DNA of 64,000 nt from Telluria beijingensis (GCF_030770395.1 NZ_CP132480.1:3153792-3217791), one strand, 5' to 3'. Counted from the stretch's first letter, positions 8,637 through 20,616 are shown. Program-made: numbers and translations. Notes: generated by a model not told the origin, from the sequence alone.

Positions 8637-9614
8637 TCAGGCGGGGAAGAGCTCCTCGCGGGTCACGGTCGCCGTGCCCAGCTTGCCGACCACGATACCG
8701 CCGGCCCGGTTGGCCGTTACCAGCGCCTCGGCCAGCGGCGCGCCGGTGCCGAGCATGGTGGCCAGGGTGGCGATCACGGTGTCGCCGGCGCCCGAGACGT
8801 CGAACACCTCGCGCGCGTCGGCATGCACGTGCAGCACCTCGTCCTGCGTGAACAGGCTCATGCCTTCTTCGGAACGGGTCAGCAGCAACGCATCCAGGCC
8901 CAGTTCCTCGCGCAGCTTTTGCGCTTTCTCGAGCAATTGCTCTTCGGTCTTCCAGCCGCCGACGACTTGCTGCAGCTCGGAACGGTTCGGGGTCAGGATG
9001 CTGGCGCCGCGATACGGCGTGAAATCGTCGCCCTTCGGGTCGACCAGCACGATCTTGCCGGCGGCGCGCGCCAGCGCGATCATCTCGGCCACGTTCACCA
9101 GCGCGCCCTTGTTGTAGTCGGACAGCACGATCACGTCATAGTCCGGCAGCAGCGCCTTGAACTGGGTGAGCTTGTCGCGCAACACGTCCTCGGTCGGCGC
9201 ATCCTCGAAGTCGATGCGCACCATCTGCTGCTGGCGGCCGATCACGCGCAGCTTGATGATGGTCGAAATCGCCTCGTCGCGCTTCAGGTAGCTGTGGATG
9301 CCACCCGCCTGCAGCAATTGCTCCATTTGGTCGCCCGCCTCGTCGGCGCCGGCCACGCCCAGCAAGCCCGTGTGCGCGCCCAGCGCGGCGGCATTGCGCG
9401 CCACATTGGCGGCGCCGCCCAGGCGTTCTTCGCGTTTCTGGATCCGCACCACCGGCACCGGCGCCTCGGGCGAGATGCGCGACACGTCACCAAACCAGTA
9501 GCGGTCGAGCATCACGTCGCCCACCACCAGCAGGCGCACGGCGGACAGTTGCGGGGCCGCCTGCTGGCGGAAATCGTCGGCCGCCAGCAGGCGGCTCGGG
9601 GTCGGCTTGTTCAT
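8637..9614 (-). CDS. rfaE1: D-glycero-beta-D-manno-heptose-7-phosphate kinase
   Basis: 325 residues. Start at MNKPTPSRLLAADDF, five bases after the lapB stop. The PfkB-family sugar kinase domain fills the protein: LLVVGDVMLDRYWFGDVSRI near residue 30, GGAANVA, and the catalytic GAGDTV motif with its Asp near residue 275. The nucleotidyltransferase domain of bifunctional HldE is absent, so this is the separate kinase (HldA/RfaE1); the partner RfaE2 must be elsewhere. It phosphorylates heptose-7-phosphate in ADP-heptose synthesis for the LPS inner core. Last gene of the lapA-lapB-rfaE1 cluster. Confidence 0.92.
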   Translation of the reverse strand: MNKPTPSRLLAADDFRQQAAPQLSAVRLLVVGDVMLDRYWFGDVSRISPEAPVPVVRIQKREERLGGAANVARNAAALGAHTGLLGVAGADEAGDQMEQLLQAGGIHSYLKRDEAISTIIKLRVIGRQQQMVRIDFEDAPTEDVLRDKLTQFKALLPDYDVIVLSDYNKGALVNVAEMIALARAAGKIVLVDPKGDDFTPYRGASILTPNRSELQQVVGGWKTEEQLLEKAQKLREELGLDALLLTRSEEGMSLFTQDEVLHVHADAREVFDVSGAGDTVIATLATMLGTGAPLAEALVTANRAGGIVVGKLGTATVTREELFPA

Positions 9615-9619
9615 GGCGC

Positions 9620-10795
9620 TCAGTTCATCACATTCAGTTCTTCGGTGCGGCGCGGCGGATAGGAGTCCCAGCGGTTGCACCCGGGGCACTGCCAGTAGAA
9701 CTGGCGCGCCTTGAAGCCGCAGTGGCTGCACTGGTAGCGCGCCAGCTTCTGGGTATAGCGCTGCACCAGGTTCTTGACCATCGACAGTTCTTCCCAGATA
9801 TTCGCCGGCGCATCCATCAGGCGCGCTTCCAGCAGTTTATCCAGGCCCAGCAGGGTCGGATTGCGGCGCAATTCCTCGACCACCAGCTCCTTGGCCGCCT
9901 GCACGCCATCGAGTTCGATGACGGCCTTGAACACCACCTCGATCAGGTCGATCGACGAGGCCTCGGCGAGGTAGGACTTGAGCAGGTTGACGCCTTCCTG
10001 CGGGCGGCCCACCTTGCGGTAGCCATCCATCAGGCGGGCGGCGACCAGGGCCACGTGCGGCACGCTCTGCTGCTCGACGCGGCGCCAGGTCTTGAGGGCT
10101 TCTTCGACGTCGCCCTGGGCCAGCAGCGCGTCGCCGCGCAGGATGGTGGCGCGCACGCTGTTGCGGTCGGCTTCCAGGGCTTTGTCCAGCAGCAGCATGG
10201 CGTCGCTTGGCGCGGTATGTACCAGCGCATCCTGGGCCAATTCGCAATAGAACTGAGCAATTTCTTTCTGACGTGAGCCGGCGCCCGATTCCTGCAGCCC
10301 TTCTGCGGCCGCGATGGCGCGTTTCCACTCTTTCTCGCGCTGGTAGATCTCGAGCAGCGAGCGGCGCGCCTTGACGGCGTACGATGAGTCGACCAGTTGA
10401 TCAAAGGTTTCCTCGGCGCGATCGAGCAGGCCGGCTTTCAGGTAGTCGATACCGAGCTCGTACTGCGCGTGCGCCTTGTCTTCAGCCGGCAGGTCGGGCC
10501 GCGCCAGCAGGTTCTGGTGCACGCGGATGGCGCGCTCGGTCTCGCCGCGGCGGCGGAACAGGTTACCCAGCGCAAAGTGCATATCGCTCGACTCGGGGTC
10601 GAGCTTGACGATCTCGATGAAGGAATCGATGGCCTTGTCGGGCTGGTCGTTCAGCAAGTGATTGAGGCCCTTGAAATAGCCGCGCGGCAAGGTGCGCGAT
10701 TCGGAGACCAGTTCATTGATGTCGACCCGGGCCGCAAGCCAGCCGAGACCAAAAAAGAAGGGGATGCCAAGCAGCATCCAGAGTTCGAATTCCAT
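9620..10795 (-). CDS. lapB: lipopolysaccharide assembly protein B
   Basis: 391 residues, the usual family length. An N-terminal membrane anchor (WMLLGIPFFFGLGWLAAR) is followed by about nine TPR-type repeats (residues 35-330) and a C-terminal rubredoxin-like zinc knuckle (CSHCGFK ... CPGCNRWDSY). In E. coli LapB controls LPS synthesis by presenting LpxC to FtsH. It lies 22 nt after lapA and 5 nt before the heptose kinase, so LPS control and core sugar synthesis are linked in one transcript. Confidence 0.95.
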   Translation of the reverse strand: MEFELWMLLGIPFFFGLGWLAARVDINELVSESRTLPRGYFKGLNHLLNDQPDKAIDSFIEIVKLDPESSDMHFALGNLFRRRGETERAIRVHQNLLARPDLPAEDKAHAQYELGIDYLKAGLLDRAEETFDQLVDSSYAVKARRSLLEIYQREKEWKRAIAAAEGLQESGAGSRQKEIAQFYCELAQDALVHTAPSDAMLLLDKALEADRNSVRATILRGDALLAQGDVEEALKTWRRVEQQSVPHVALVAARLMDGYRKVGRPQEGVNLLKSYLAEASSIDLIEVVFKAVIELDGVQAAKELVVEELRRNPTLLGLDKLLEARLMDAPANIWEELSMVKNLVQRYTQKLARYQCSHCGFKARQFYWQCPGCNRWDSYPPRRTEELNVMN

Positions 10796-10817
10796 GGAGT
10801 TCTTGTTTTCTTATTGT

Positions 10818-11135
10818 TCAGTGCCGCGGCGGGGCCGGCGGCACGCTGTCCGGCGCCGGCGCGACCGGGGTGCCGGTGCCGGCGGCGCTTTGCAGCGACT
10901 GGATGGTGATCTTGTTGAGCCACTTCTCGCGGCGCTGGCGGAACACGGTCGGGGCCAGCGCCATGATGCCGAAGGCGGCGCCGGCAACGAAGAAGGCCAG
11001 CAGCATCAGCACCAGCGGGCCGCGCAATTCATATTGCAGGAAGAAGTGCAGGTCGACTTCCTGGGTATTCTTCAGGGCGAAGCCGAAGAAGAGGATGAAC
11101 AGGACGATTCCGACGATGGTCGAGACGAATTTCAT
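10818..11135 (-). CDS. lapA: lipopolysaccharide assembly protein A (DUF1049)
   Basis: 105 residues from MKFVSTIVGIVLFIL; the longer frame to 11291 runs into the ihfB terminator and is rejected. Two transmembrane helices (about 3-22 and 42-64), a short loop with the LKNTQEVDLHFF motif of DUF1049, and a proline-rich tail (about 85-105). It acts with LapB in control of LPS assembly in the inner membrane. It sits between ihfB and lapB. Confidence 0.9.
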   Translation of the reverse strand: MKFVSTIVGIVLFILFFGFALKNTQEVDLHFFLQYELRGPLVLMLLAFFVAGAAFGIMALAPTVFRQRREKWLNKITIQSLQSAAGTGTPVAPAPDSVPPAPPRH

Positions 11136-11240
11136 CAGCAGGTTCCGCTGGAGAATGGTGTGAGGGCGAAGTGTCGCATATTCGCCATGATATTTCAAAA
11201 TGGTATGGGGCGTGGGACCGCTGGCCCGATGGCAGAGATA

Positions 11241-11270
11241 AAAAAACGGCATCCTCGCGGATGCCGTTCT
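11241..11270 (-). terminator. rho-independent terminator after ihfB
   Basis: Ten-pair stem AACGGCATCC/GGATGCCGTT with a TCGC loop, followed on the - strand by a run of T. It lies 18 nt past the ihfB stop, so lapA needs read-through or a promoter of its own. Confidence 0.85.
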
Positions 11271-11287
11271 TGTGGGCTTGAAACGAC

Positions 11288-11593
11288 TCAATCGTTGATG
11301 ATCGGTTGACCGACCATCGCATCCACCCGCTCGCGCAACTGCTTGCCCGGCTTGAAGTGCGGCACCCGTTTCTCAGGCACCATCACCTTGTCGCCGGACT
11401 TCGGATTGCGTCCGATGCGCGGGGGACGGCTGTTCAGCGAAAAGCTGCCGAAACCACGGATCTCGATGCGCTGCCCGGTCGCCAGGGCGTTGGTCATCGC
11501 GTCGAGGATGGTCTTGACAGCGAATTCCGCATCCTTTGCCACCAGCTGCGAATAACGCTCAGCCAGACGGTTGATCAGCTCGGATTTGGTCAT
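11288..11593 (-). CDS. ihfB: integration host factor subunit beta
   Basis: 101 residues. A complete HU/IHF fold: [17 protein letters not shown] at the N-terminus, [18 protein letters not shown] beta arm, and the [12 protein letters not shown]...P DNA-contacting arm. With IhfA it bends DNA in transcription, recombination and replication. It follows rpsA by 24 nt, the conserved rpsA-ihfB order. A strong terminator follows. Confidence 0.96.
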   Translation of the reverse strand: MTKSELINRLAERYSQLVAKDAEFAVKTILDAMTNALATGQRIEIRGFGSFSLNSRPPRIGRNPKSGDKVMVPEKRVPHFKPGKQLRERVDAMVGQPIIND

Positions 11594-11617
11594 CGCAGCT
11601 CCTCAGGAAATTCCTGA

Positions 11618-13321
<1,704 letters not shown>

Positions 13322-13638
13322 AAAAGTGGGATATTTCATGTTAACCAGCAGGCCGGCAATATGCGGACTGAACTGGGTTAGGGTTAAAACACGCCTGCAA
13401 CGCCAAAAATCTGTTGCAAGCACCAAAGGACGCCGGCCGTGAGACCGTCGTCCCCGCGAAGGCGGGGACCCAAGTTACTTAGCGCAGCCGCCACGGCGAT
13501 GACTCGAGCCAACGGCGGCGTTACGGACTTGGATTCCCGCCTGCGCGGGAATGACGTTTTGACGCCAACGGCTTACGCCGAAGGCATCGAAACGCCATTC
13601 AAAGTCTTTAAAAACTCTTCTTGATTACTTTTGCCGGG
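13322..13638. other. rpsA/cmk intergenic region with a palindrome pair
   Basis: About 317 bases between cmk and rpsA without a gene. It should hold the rpsA promoter and leader on the - strand; I could not place the promoter with confidence. It also contains a two-part dispersed palindrome (13446-13556). Confidence 0.6.
13446..13556. repeat. paired dispersed palindrome, family A
   Basis: Left unit GTCGTCCCCGCGAAGGCGGGGACCCAAG (core CCCCGCGAAGGCGGGG, 13448-13474) and right unit in the opposite orientation, CTTGGATTCCCGCC...GGGAATGACG (13528-13556), separated by about 54 nt. The same layout recurs at 24347 and 36361, and single units at 32573 and 53993. Confidence 0.85.
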
Positions 13639-14301
13639 TTACTTCTGCGAATACCAGGCCATGACCTGTTCCACTGCCTCATCCACGCCCATTTCGGACG
13701 TATCCAGCAGATGCGCATCCTCCGCCGGCGCCAGGGGAGCGACCGCGCGCTTGGTGTCGCGCTCGTCACGGGCCTGCAAATCCGCGAGCAGATCGTCCAT
13801 ATTAGCAGAAAATCCTTTGTCAATCAATTGCTTATACCGGCGTGTCGCACGGGCCTCAACACTTGCGGTCAAGAACACCTTCAGCTTGGCGCCAGGGAAG
13901 ATCACAGTGCCCATATCGCGCCCGTCGGCCACCAGCCCCGGCGTCTGGCGAAAGCCCAGCTGCAGCCCGAACAAGGCCGTGCGCACGGTCGGCAGCGCGG
14001 CGATCTTCGACGCCATATTGCCCACTTCCTCGGCCCGGATCGCATGGCTGACGTCTTCATTCGCCAGGTAAATATTGCCGCCCTGGAAACGCGCCGGCAG
14101 GTGCTCGGCCAGCTTGGCGATCGCATGCTCGTCGCGCAGGTCGACTTCGCGGCGCAGCGCCTGCAGCGCCGTCAGCCGGTACAGCGCGCCCGAGTCGAGC
14201 AGATGAAAACTGAGGCGCTCGGCGACCCGGCTGGCAACCGTGCCCTTGCCCGAGGCGGTCGGGCCGTCGATGGCGATGACTGGTATGTTCGAATTCGGCA
14301 T
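13639..14301 (-). CDS. cmk: cytidylate kinase
   Basis: 220 residues from [18 protein letters not shown]. The P-loop is GPTASGKGT (about residues 12-20); the CMP-specific insert and the [11 protein letters not shown] motif are present. It phosphorylates (d)CMP with ATP. Start chosen 20 nt after the aroA stop. It belongs to the aroA-cmk-rpsA series common in proteobacteria. Confidence 0.94.
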   Translation of the reverse strand: MPNSNIPVIAIDGPTASGKGTVASRVAERLSFHLLDSGALYRLTALQALRREVDLRDEHAIAKLAEHLPARFQGGNIYLANEDVSHAIRAEEVGNMASKIAALPTVRTALFGLQLGFRQTPGLVADGRDMGTVIFPGAKLKVFLTASVEARATRRYKQLIDKGFSANMDDLLADLQARDERDTKRAVAPLAPAEDAHLLDTSEMGVDEAVEQVMAWYSQK

Positions 14302-14321
14302 GCGGATTCCCTGGCTAACGG

Positions 14322-15653
14322 TTAAAACAACTCGTCGCGCGCGATGCCCGCGAACGCCTCGAAATAATCGGGGAAGGTCTTGGCCACGCACTTCGGATCG
14401 TTGATCCGCATCGCATTGCCGCGCCGCGCCTTGCCGTCGAGCGAGGCGAGCGAGAAGCACATCGCCATCCGGTGGTCGTCATAGGTATCGATGGTGGCCG
14501 GTTTCAGTTCCTCGGGCGGGGTGATGCGGATATAGTCCGGCCCCTCCTCCACCTCGGCGCCAACCTTGCGCAGCTCGGTCGCCATGGCCGCCAGGCGATC
14601 GGTTTCCTTCACCCGCCAGCTGGCGATATTGCGCAGCGTGCTCGGACCGTCGGCGTACAGCGCCGCCACCGCGATCGTCATCGCAGCATCCGGGATGTGG
14701 TTGAAGTCGGCGTCGATGGCTTTCAATACGCCGTTCGAACGCGCTTCGATCCAGTTGTCGCCGCGGGTGACGATGGCTCCCATTCTCTCCAGCGCATCGG
14801 CGAAGCGCACATCGCCCTGGATGCTGTGCTCGCCCACGCCTTCGACCCTCACCGGGCCACCGGCGATCGCGCCCGCCGCCAGGAAATACGATGCCGACGA
14901 GGCGTCGCCTTCGACGTGGATGGTGCCGGGGCTGCGGTAGCGCTGGCCGGGATGCACGGTGAACGAGGCCCAGCCGTTCTGCTCTACCTCGACGCCGAAG
15001 CGGCGCATCAGGTTCAGGGTGATCTCGATATACGGCTTCGAGATCAGTTCGCCGACGACGTCGATCGCCACCGGATGGCTCTTGGCCATCAGCGGCGCCG
15101 ACATCAACAGCGCGGTCAGGAACTGGCTCGACACATTGCCGCGCACGGCGATGCGCTGCGGGTTGACGCGGCCGCGGCGGATGCGCAGCGGCGGGAAGCC
15201 TTTTTCGCCGGTGTATTCGATCTGGGCGCCGACGTCGTTCAGTGCGTCGACCAGGTCGCCGATCGGGCGCTCGTGCATGCGCGACACGCCATGCAGCGTA
15301 TAGTCGCCGCCGATCACGGCCAGGGCGGCGGTCAGCGGACGGATCGCGGTGCCGGCATTGCCCAGGAACAGGTCGGCCTCATGGTTCGGCAACTCGCCGC
15401 CATTGCCGTGCACGACCACGGTGCGCTCGTCGACCTCGTCCCACTGGATGCCCAGCGAGCGCAGGGCGCCCAGCATCACCATGGTGTCGTCCGAGGCCAG
15501 CAGGTCGTGGATCGTGGTCGCGCCCTCGGACAGCGCCGCCAGCAGCAGCGTGCGGTTCGAGATGCTCTTGGAACCCGGCAGCCGCACCGTGCCCTGCGCA
15601 TGAAGCACGGGCTCGAGGTCGATATGCTGCGGGTAGTGTTTTTGCTGCGTCAT
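14322..15653 (-). CDS. aroA: 3-phosphoshikimate 1-carboxyvinyltransferase (EPSP synthase)
   Basis: 443 residues from [15 protein letters not shown]; the start overlaps the tyrA stop by four bases. It shows [17 protein letters not shown] (phosphate-binding), [12 protein letters not shown] (PEP-binding) and later [13 protein letters not shown]. It joins shikimate-3-phosphate and PEP in the chorismate pathway. The G in NAGTA marks the glyphosate-sensitive class I form. Part of a block tyrA-aroA with hisC and pheA upstream. Confidence 0.95.
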   Translation of the reverse strand: MTQQKHYPQHIDLEPVLHAQGTVRLPGSKSISNRTLLLAALSEGATTIHDLLASDDTMVMLGALRSLGIQWDEVDERTVVVHGNGGELPNHEADLFLGNAGTAIRPLTAALAVIGGDYTLHGVSRMHERPIGDLVDALNDVGAQIEYTGEKGFPPLRIRRGRVNPQRIAVRGNVSSQFLTALLMSAPLMAKSHPVAIDVVGELISKPYIEITLNLMRRFGVEVEQNGWASFTVHPGQRYRSPGTIHVEGDASSASYFLAAGAIAGGPVRVEGVGEHSIQGDVRFADALERMGAIVTRGDNWIEARSNGVLKAIDADFNHIPDAAMTIAVAALYADGPSTLRNIASWRVKETDRLAAMATELRKVGAEVEEGPDYIRITPPEELKPATIDTYDDHRMAMCFSLASLDGKARRGNAMRINDPKCVAKTFPDYFEAFAGIARDELF

Positions 15654-16558
15654 GTGTTTTCCTGATTGGGCGAACGCCGGTCCAGCGAGCCGGCCTCGAT
15701 GGCTTCTTGCCATTCGCGGCGGGCGCGCTGGGCGGTCGCGTAGATTCCTTGCAAACCGACGCCGTCAGCGGCCGCGAGCATGGCCCGCATCGACGTCAAT
15801 TGTGCCAGATATGCATCCAGCTCGGTAAGCAGCGCGGCGCGATTGGCCAGGCTGATGTCGCGCCACATCTCGGGCGACGAACCGGCGATGCGGGTGAAGT
15901 CGCGGAAGCCGCTGGCGGCGTACTGGAACAGCAGGTCGGCGTGTGGCCTGGCGGCGATATCGTCCACCAGCGCATAGGCCAGCAGGTGCGGCAAATGGCT
16001 GACGGCGGCGAACACGCGGTCATGGTCTTCCGGGGTGAGCGTGTGGATCGCGGCGCCGCAGGCGCGCCAGGCGCTGGCGACCCGTTCGACGTCCTCGGCC
16101 GCGTTTTCCGGCAGCGGCGCCAGCACGCATTTCTTGCCCTGGTACAGGCCGGGCAAGGCAGCGTCGGGACCGTTCGATTCGCTGCCCGCGATCGGGTGGC
16201 CGGGCACGAACTGGCGTACGCGGTCCCCCAGCACCGCGCGCGCGGCCGCGACCACGTCGCACTTGGTGCTGCCGGCGTCGGTCACGACCGTCTGCCGCTC
16301 CAGGTGCGGCAACAGCGCTTCGAGGATGGCGCCGGCCTGCGCCACCGGCGCCGCCAGCAGCACGAGGTCGGCGCCGCGCAGCGCATCCGCGTAGTCATCG
16401 CTCACGCGATCGACGATGCCGAGCGCCAAAGCGCGCGCCATCGCCTCGGGGTGGCGGCCGATGCCGACCACCTCGCCCACCTGGCCAGCCTTCTTCAGCG
16501 CCAGCGCGAAAGAGCCGCCGATCAGGCCGACGCCGACGATAAGGACTTTACCGAGCAT
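15650..16558 (-). CDS. tyrA: prephenate dehydrogenase
   Basis: 302 residues. Rossmann motif [15 protein letters not shown] at the N-terminus, substrate motif [12 protein letters not shown], then the all-helical dimerisation domain with [11 protein letters not shown] and [10 protein letters not shown]. It oxidises prephenate (or arogenate) to the tyrosine precursor. No ACT domain, so feedback control is likely at the active site or absent. It abuts hisC and overlaps aroA (ATGA). Confidence 0.93.
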   Translation of the reverse strand: MLGKVLIVGVGLIGGSFALALKKAGQVGEVVGIGRHPEAMARALALGIVDRVSDDYADALRGADLVLLAAPVAQAGAILEALLPHLERQTVVTDAGSTKCDVVAAARAVLGDRVRQFVPGHPIAGSESNGPDAALPGLYQGKKCVLAPLPENAAEDVERVASAWRACGAAIHTLTPEDHDRVFAAVSHLPHLLAYALVDDIAARPHADLLFQYAASGFRDFTRIAGSSPEMWRDISLANRAALLTELDAYLAQLTSMRAMLAAADGVGLQGIYATAQRARREWQEAIEAGSLDRRSPNQENT

Positions 16559-17662
16559 TCAGCTAAGGGATTTCTTGAGCGCTTCGATGAAGGCCGCGTT
16601 CTCTTCCGGCAGGCCGATCGAGATGCGCAGCCACTGCGGCAGGCCGTAGGCGCCGACCGGACGCACGATCACGCCCTGCTTGAGCAGCGCCGTGTTCACG
16701 CGGGCGCCGGCCTGGTCGTCGTCGCCGACTTTCACCAGCACGAAGTTGCCGAACGACGGCACGTACTCGAGCTTCAACTCCTCGAAGGCGGCGATCATCT
16801 GCCTGTAGCCTGCGGCGTTATTTTGCGCACCCTTTTCCAGGAACGGCTTGTCGTTCAGCGCCGCGATCGCGGCGGCCTGCGCCAGCGAGTTGACGTTGAA
16901 CGGCTGGCGGATGCGGTTCATCAGGTCGGTCACGTCGGGCTGGGCGATGGCGAAGCCCACGCGCAGGCCGGCCAGGCCATAGGCCTTGGAGAAGGTGCGC
17001 GAGACGATCAGGTTCGGGTACTTGCGCACCCAGGCGCTCGATTCGAACTGGTGTTCCGGCGCCAGGTATTCGTTGTACGCTTCGTCCAGCACCACGACCA
17101 CATTGGCCGGCACTTTTTGCAGGAAGGCTTCGACTTGTTCGGCAGGGATGAAGGTGCCGGTCGGGTTGTTCGGGTTGGCGAGGTAGACCAGGCGGGTATC
17201 GGCATCGATCGCGGCGGCCATCGCATCCAGGTCATGGCCGTAGTTCACGGCCGGGACCACGATGGCGCGGCCGCCCACGCCCTGCGTCGCCAGCGCATAC
17301 ACCGCGAACGAATACTGCGAGTAGACGACTGCTTCCCCCTTCTGCACGAAGGCGTGGGCGGCGATTTCCAGGATGTCGTTGCTGCCGTTGCCGAGGGTGA
17401 TCCACTCGGGCGGCACGTCGTAGCGCTGCGACAGCGCGGCCTTCAGTTCGAAGCCGTTGGCGTCCGGGTAGCGGCCGAGATCGGCGGCGGCTTCGAGCAT
17501 CGCGGCGCGGCTCGATTCCGGCAGGCCGAACGGATTCTCGTTGGACGCCAGCTTGACGATGGTCGCTTCGTCGAGACCGAACTCGCGGGCGACTTCGGCG
17601 ATGGGTTTGCCGGCCTGGTAAGGGGCGATGGCGCGGACGTATTCTGGACCGAATTTCGACAT
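16559..17662 (-). CDS. hisC: histidinol-phosphate aminotransferase
   Basis: 367 residues, fold-type I PLP enzyme. PLP lysine in SRTFSKAYGLAGLRVGF, LGNGSNDILEI near residue 95, and NPNNPTGT. Located between pheA and tyrA, not in a his operon: this HisC2-type copy probably also transaminates phenylpyruvate or hydroxyphenylpyruvate, completing phenylalanine and tyrosine synthesis. That substrate assignment is inferred from position. Confidence 0.92.
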   Translation of the reverse strand: MSKFGPEYVRAIAPYQAGKPIAEVAREFGLDEATIVKLASNENPFGLPESSRAAMLEAAADLGRYPDANGFELKAALSQRYDVPPEWITLGNGSNDILEIAAHAFVQKGEAVVYSQYSFAVYALATQGVGGRAIVVPAVNYGHDLDAMAAAIDADTRLVYLANPNNPTGTFIPAEQVEAFLQKVPANVVVVLDEAYNEYLAPEHQFESSAWVRKYPNLIVSRTFSKAYGLAGLRVGFAIAQPDVTDLMNRIRQPFNVNSLAQAAAIAALNDKPFLEKGAQNNAAGYRQMIAAFEELKLEYVPSFGNFVLVKVGDDDQAGARVNTALLKQGVIVRPVGAYGLPQWLRISIGLPEENAAFIEALKKSLS

Positions 17663-17683
17663 GGTGTGTCTCTCTCTATTTTG

Positions 17684-18754
17684 TTAAAGGCTTTGCGGAT
17701 ACGAGCCCAGTACCTTGAAGAAGGCGGCGTTGTCCTTGAGTTCCTCGAGCGCGCGCGCGACGGCGGCATCGTGCACATGGCCCTCGATATCGACGTAGAA
17801 GTAATACTCCCAGGTGCCGATACGCGCCGGGCGCGATTCGAAGCGGGTCATCGACACGCCATGCTTTTCCAGCGGCGCCAGCAGGTTGTAGACGGCGCCG
17901 GCCTTGTTCGGCACGGCCAGCACGATGCCGGTGCGGTCCTTGCCCGACGGGCCGGTCTGCAACTGGCCGATCACCACGAAGCGGGTGCGGTTGTGCGGAT
18001 CGTCCTGGATGTGGGCCTGCACCACGCCCAATTGATACTGCTCGCCCGCCATCTCGCTGGCGATCGCGGCGACCGTCGGATCCTGGCTGGCCAGCACGGC
18101 CGCCTCGGCGTTCGACGCCACGGCGCGGCGCTCGATGTGCGGATGGTGCAGGTTGAGCCAGACCTGGCACTGGGCCAGCGCCTGCGAGTGCGCGCAGATG
18201 GTCTTGATGCCATCCATCGAGCCGGTCTTGCTCATCAGGCTGTGGTGGACGGCGATCGAGACTTCGCCGCTGATGATGGTGGTGGTCGCCAGCAGCAGGT
18301 CGAGCGAACGGTTGATCGCGCCTTCGGACGAATTCTCGACCGGGACCACGCCGAAGTCGGCGGTGCCGGCCTCGGTGGCGCGGAATACCTCGTCGATCGA
18401 CACGCAGGGCAGCGTCTCGATCGCGGTGCCGAATTGCTGGAACACGGCCTGCTCGCTGAAGGTGCCGGTCGGGCCGAGATAGGCGACCGTGACGCGCTTT
18501 TCCAGCGCGCGGCAGGACGACATGATCTCGCGGAAGATCGTCTGGACGTCCTTGTCCTTCAGGGGGCCGGGGTTGCGCTCGGCGACGCCGCGCAGCACCT
18601 GCGCTTCGCGCTCGGGGCGGAACACCGGGGCATTGGTCTCGGCCTTGACGTGGCCGACCTCTTGCGCGACCTTGCCGCGCTCGCTCAGCAGCGAGAGGAT
18701 TTGCGCGTCGATCGCATCGATCCGTTCGCGCAGGGGTGTGAGTTTGTCTGTCAT
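17684..18754 (-). CDS. pheA: chorismate mutase / prephenate dehydratase (P-protein)
   Basis: 356 residues, bifunctional. Chorismate mutase AroQ helices at residues 1-85 (LRERIDAIDAQILSLLSER), prephenate dehydratase about 95-270 (YLGPTGTFSEQA, VPVENSSEGAI), and a C-terminal ACT domain with the phenylalanine-binding GAVYNLL and ESRPAR motifs. Feedback inhibition by phenylalanine is expected. It lies 21 nt before hisC; a 121-nt gap with a palindrome separates it from serC. Confidence 0.95.
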   Translation of the reverse strand: MTDKLTPLRERIDAIDAQILSLLSERGKVAQEVGHVKAETNAPVFRPEREAQVLRGVAERNPGPLKDKDVQTIFREIMSSCRALEKRVTVAYLGPTGTFSEQAVFQQFGTAIETLPCVSIDEVFRATEAGTADFGVVPVENSSEGAINRSLDLLLATTTIISGEVSIAVHHSLMSKTGSMDGIKTICAHSQALAQCQVWLNLHHPHIERRAVASNAEAAVLASQDPTVAAIASEMAGEQYQLGVVQAHIQDDPHNRTRFVVIGQLQTGPSGKDRTGIVLAVPNKAGAVYNLLAPLEKHGVSMTRFESRPARIGTWEYYFYVDIEGHVHDAAVARALEELKDNAAFFKVLGSYPQSL

Positions 18755-18804
18755 CGTTATGCTTCGTGGTCGATTTTGTTTGCAGTGGGTGGAATCAACC
18801 GTGA

Positions 18805-18843
18805 GTTGGACGCGTGGACGGCAGAGCCGTCCACGCGTTCAAC
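18805..18843. repeat. dispersed palindrome, family B
   Basis: Inverted repeat GTTGGACGCGTGGACGGC / GCCGTCCACGCGTTCAAC with a three-base centre, in the serC-pheA gap. Related units occur at 44346-44446, 55877-55907 and 57654-57692. Confidence 0.8.
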
Positions 18844-18875
18844 CGGCCGATGCGCCATCGCGCATCACGCCGGAA

Positions 18876-19961
18876 TCACCGTCCCGCAAACTCGTTCAAA
18901 TAATCGACGAGAGCCTGTACGCCCTCGATAGGCATCGCGTTGTAGATCGATGCCCGCATGCCGCCGACGGACTTGTGGCCCTTCAGTTGCAGCAGACCGC
19001 GCGCTTGTGCGCCGGTCAGGAATAACTGGTTCAACGATTCGTCGCGCAGGTAGAACGGCACGTTCATGCGCGAACGGAATTCGGGCGCCACGCGATTGGT
19101 ATAGAAATCGTCGCGGTCGAGCGCCTCATACAGCAGCCGCGCCTTCTCGATATTGCGCTGCTCCATCGCCGCCACGCCGCCATTGGCCTTGAGCCAGGCG
19201 AACACCAGGCCCGCGATATAAATCGAATAAGTCGGCGGCGTGTTGTACAGCGAGTCGTGCTCGGCGCAGGTCTTCCAGTGGAAGGCCGACGGGCATTGCG
19301 GCGAGGCGAAATCGAGCAGGTCTTCGCGCACGATCACCAGCGTCAGCCCGGCCGGCCCGATATTCTTCTGGGCGCCGGCGAAGATCACGCCGTACTTTGA
19401 AACGTCGATCTTGCGCGACAGGATGTGCGACGACATGTCGGCCACGATGGGCACATCGGGATCGATCTCCGGCGCGTCCGGGTATTCGACGCCGTCGATG
19501 GTCTCGTTGGTGCAGATGTGCAGATAGGCCGCGTCCTGCGACAGTTTCCACGACTCGCGCGCCGGCACGCGGGCAAAGCCTTCCGCTTCGCTCGACGCCG
19601 CGACGTTCACGCGCGCATAGCGCGCCGCTTCCTTGATCGACTTGCCCGACCACGAACCGGTGTGGACGAAATCGACCACCGGGTCCTGGCGGCGGCCCAC
19701 CAGGTTGAGAGGAACGATGGCGTTCTGCCCCAGTCCCCCGCCCTGCTGGAACAGGATCTTGTAGTTGGCCGGCACGTCCAGCAGCTCACGCAGGTCGTCC
19801 AGGGCCTGGCGGTGGATGCTGGAAAATTCCGGACCGCGGTGACTCATCTCCATCACCGACATGCCGCTGCCATGCCAGTCGAGCATTTCGCTCGCCGCCT
19901 GCAGCAGCACTTCTTTCGGAAGGACGGCGGGGCCGGCCGAGAAATTGAAGACGTGGGTCAT
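18876..19961 (-). CDS. serC: phosphoserine aminotransferase
   Basis: 361 residues. N-terminal [18 protein letters not shown] lysine in [14 protein letters not shown]-terminal [12 protein letters not shown]. It converts 3-phosphohydroxypyruvate to phosphoserine and also serves pyridoxal phosphate synthesis. Located gyrA-DUF2059-serC-pheA, a conserved betaproteobacterial order. Confidence 0.95.
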   Translation of the reverse strand: MTHVFNFSAGPAVLPKEVLLQAASEMLDWHGSGMSVMEMSHRGPEFSSIHRQALDDLRELLDVPANYKILFQQGGGLGQNAIVPLNLVGRRQDPVVDFVHTGSWSGKSIKEAARYARVNVAASSEAEGFARVPARESWKLSQDAAYLHICTNETIDGVEYPDAPEIDPDVPIVADMSSHILSRKIDVSKYGVIFAGAQKNIGPAGLTLVIVREDLLDFASPQCPSAFHWKTCAEHDSLYNTPPTYSIYIAGLVFAWLKANGGVAAMEQRNIEKARLLYEALDRDDFYTNRVAPEFRSRMNVPFYLRDESLNQLFLTGAQARGLLQLKGHKSVGGMRASIYNAMPIEGVQALVDYLNEFAGR

Positions 19962-19979
19962 GCGGTCCTTTCTGGAAAA

Positions 19980-20534
19980 TTATTTGGCCTGGGCGTTCTG
20001 CATCACTTCCAGCATCAGGCCGTTCAGGCGCGGGGCGACGATCTTCTGGCCGACCGCCATGCTCTCGGCGGCCAGGCGCGGCGAGAGGGCCAGCATCTTC
20101 TGGCCCAGTGGGGTGCGGTAGAATGCCGTCAGTTGCTTCAACTCGTCCACGGTGTAGTTGCGCGCGTACAGCGGGCCGATCTCGGCCATCATCTCCTCGA
20201 TCAGGGCCGGGTCGCGGAACATGCGGTTGACCGCGTCCGCGGCGCCCGGCAGGATCTGCTCGATCTTGGCCAGCGCCGCCTTTTTCTTCTCATCGCTGGC
20301 GGTCGGATCGGCATTGATCACGGCCGTGACCTGGGCCCGCATCATCTGCGGCAGCGCCTTTTCCATCTCGGTGAACGAGGCCGTCATCATCTTGCGCACG
20401 TCCATCGCGTCCATCAATTCCTTGACCGCCGCAGCCTCCTGGGCGCTCGGGGCGGCAGGCGCTTGCGCCAGCGCGAACGAAGGGATGCCGGCGAAGGCGG
20501 CGGCGCAGGTCACGGCGAGAAGGATTTTTTTCAT
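19980..20534 (-). CDS. secreted DUF2059 protein
   Basis: 184 residues from MKKILLAVTCAAAFAG; the longer frame to 20591 has no ribosome site. Signal peptide 1-24, then a helical region ending in DUF2059 (YTVDELKQLTAFYRTPLGQKML). Periplasmic, function unknown. It is commonly found between gyrA and serC in this group, with 18 nt to serC. Confidence 0.88.
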   Translation of the reverse strand: MKKILLAVTCAAAFAGIPSFALAQAPAAPSAQEAAAVKELMDAMDVRKMMTASFTEMEKALPQMMRAQVTAVINADPTASDEKKKAALAKIEQILPGAADAVNRMFRDPALIEEMMAEIGPLYARNYTVDELKQLTAFYRTPLGQKMLALSPRLAAESMAVGQKIVAPRLNGLMLEVMQNAQAK

Positions 20535-20616
20535 TGGTTTTCCAAGCGGGCGTTGGCGCCCATTGAATTGTACGAAGGGTGCAAACGCCACCTGGCGCTT
20601 GCACCCCGCGGCGCCA

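Noticed and set aside
15242..18931. A 1229-codon open frame on + across tyrA, hisC and pheA
   Set aside because: It crosses three clear genes on the other strand and resembles no protein.
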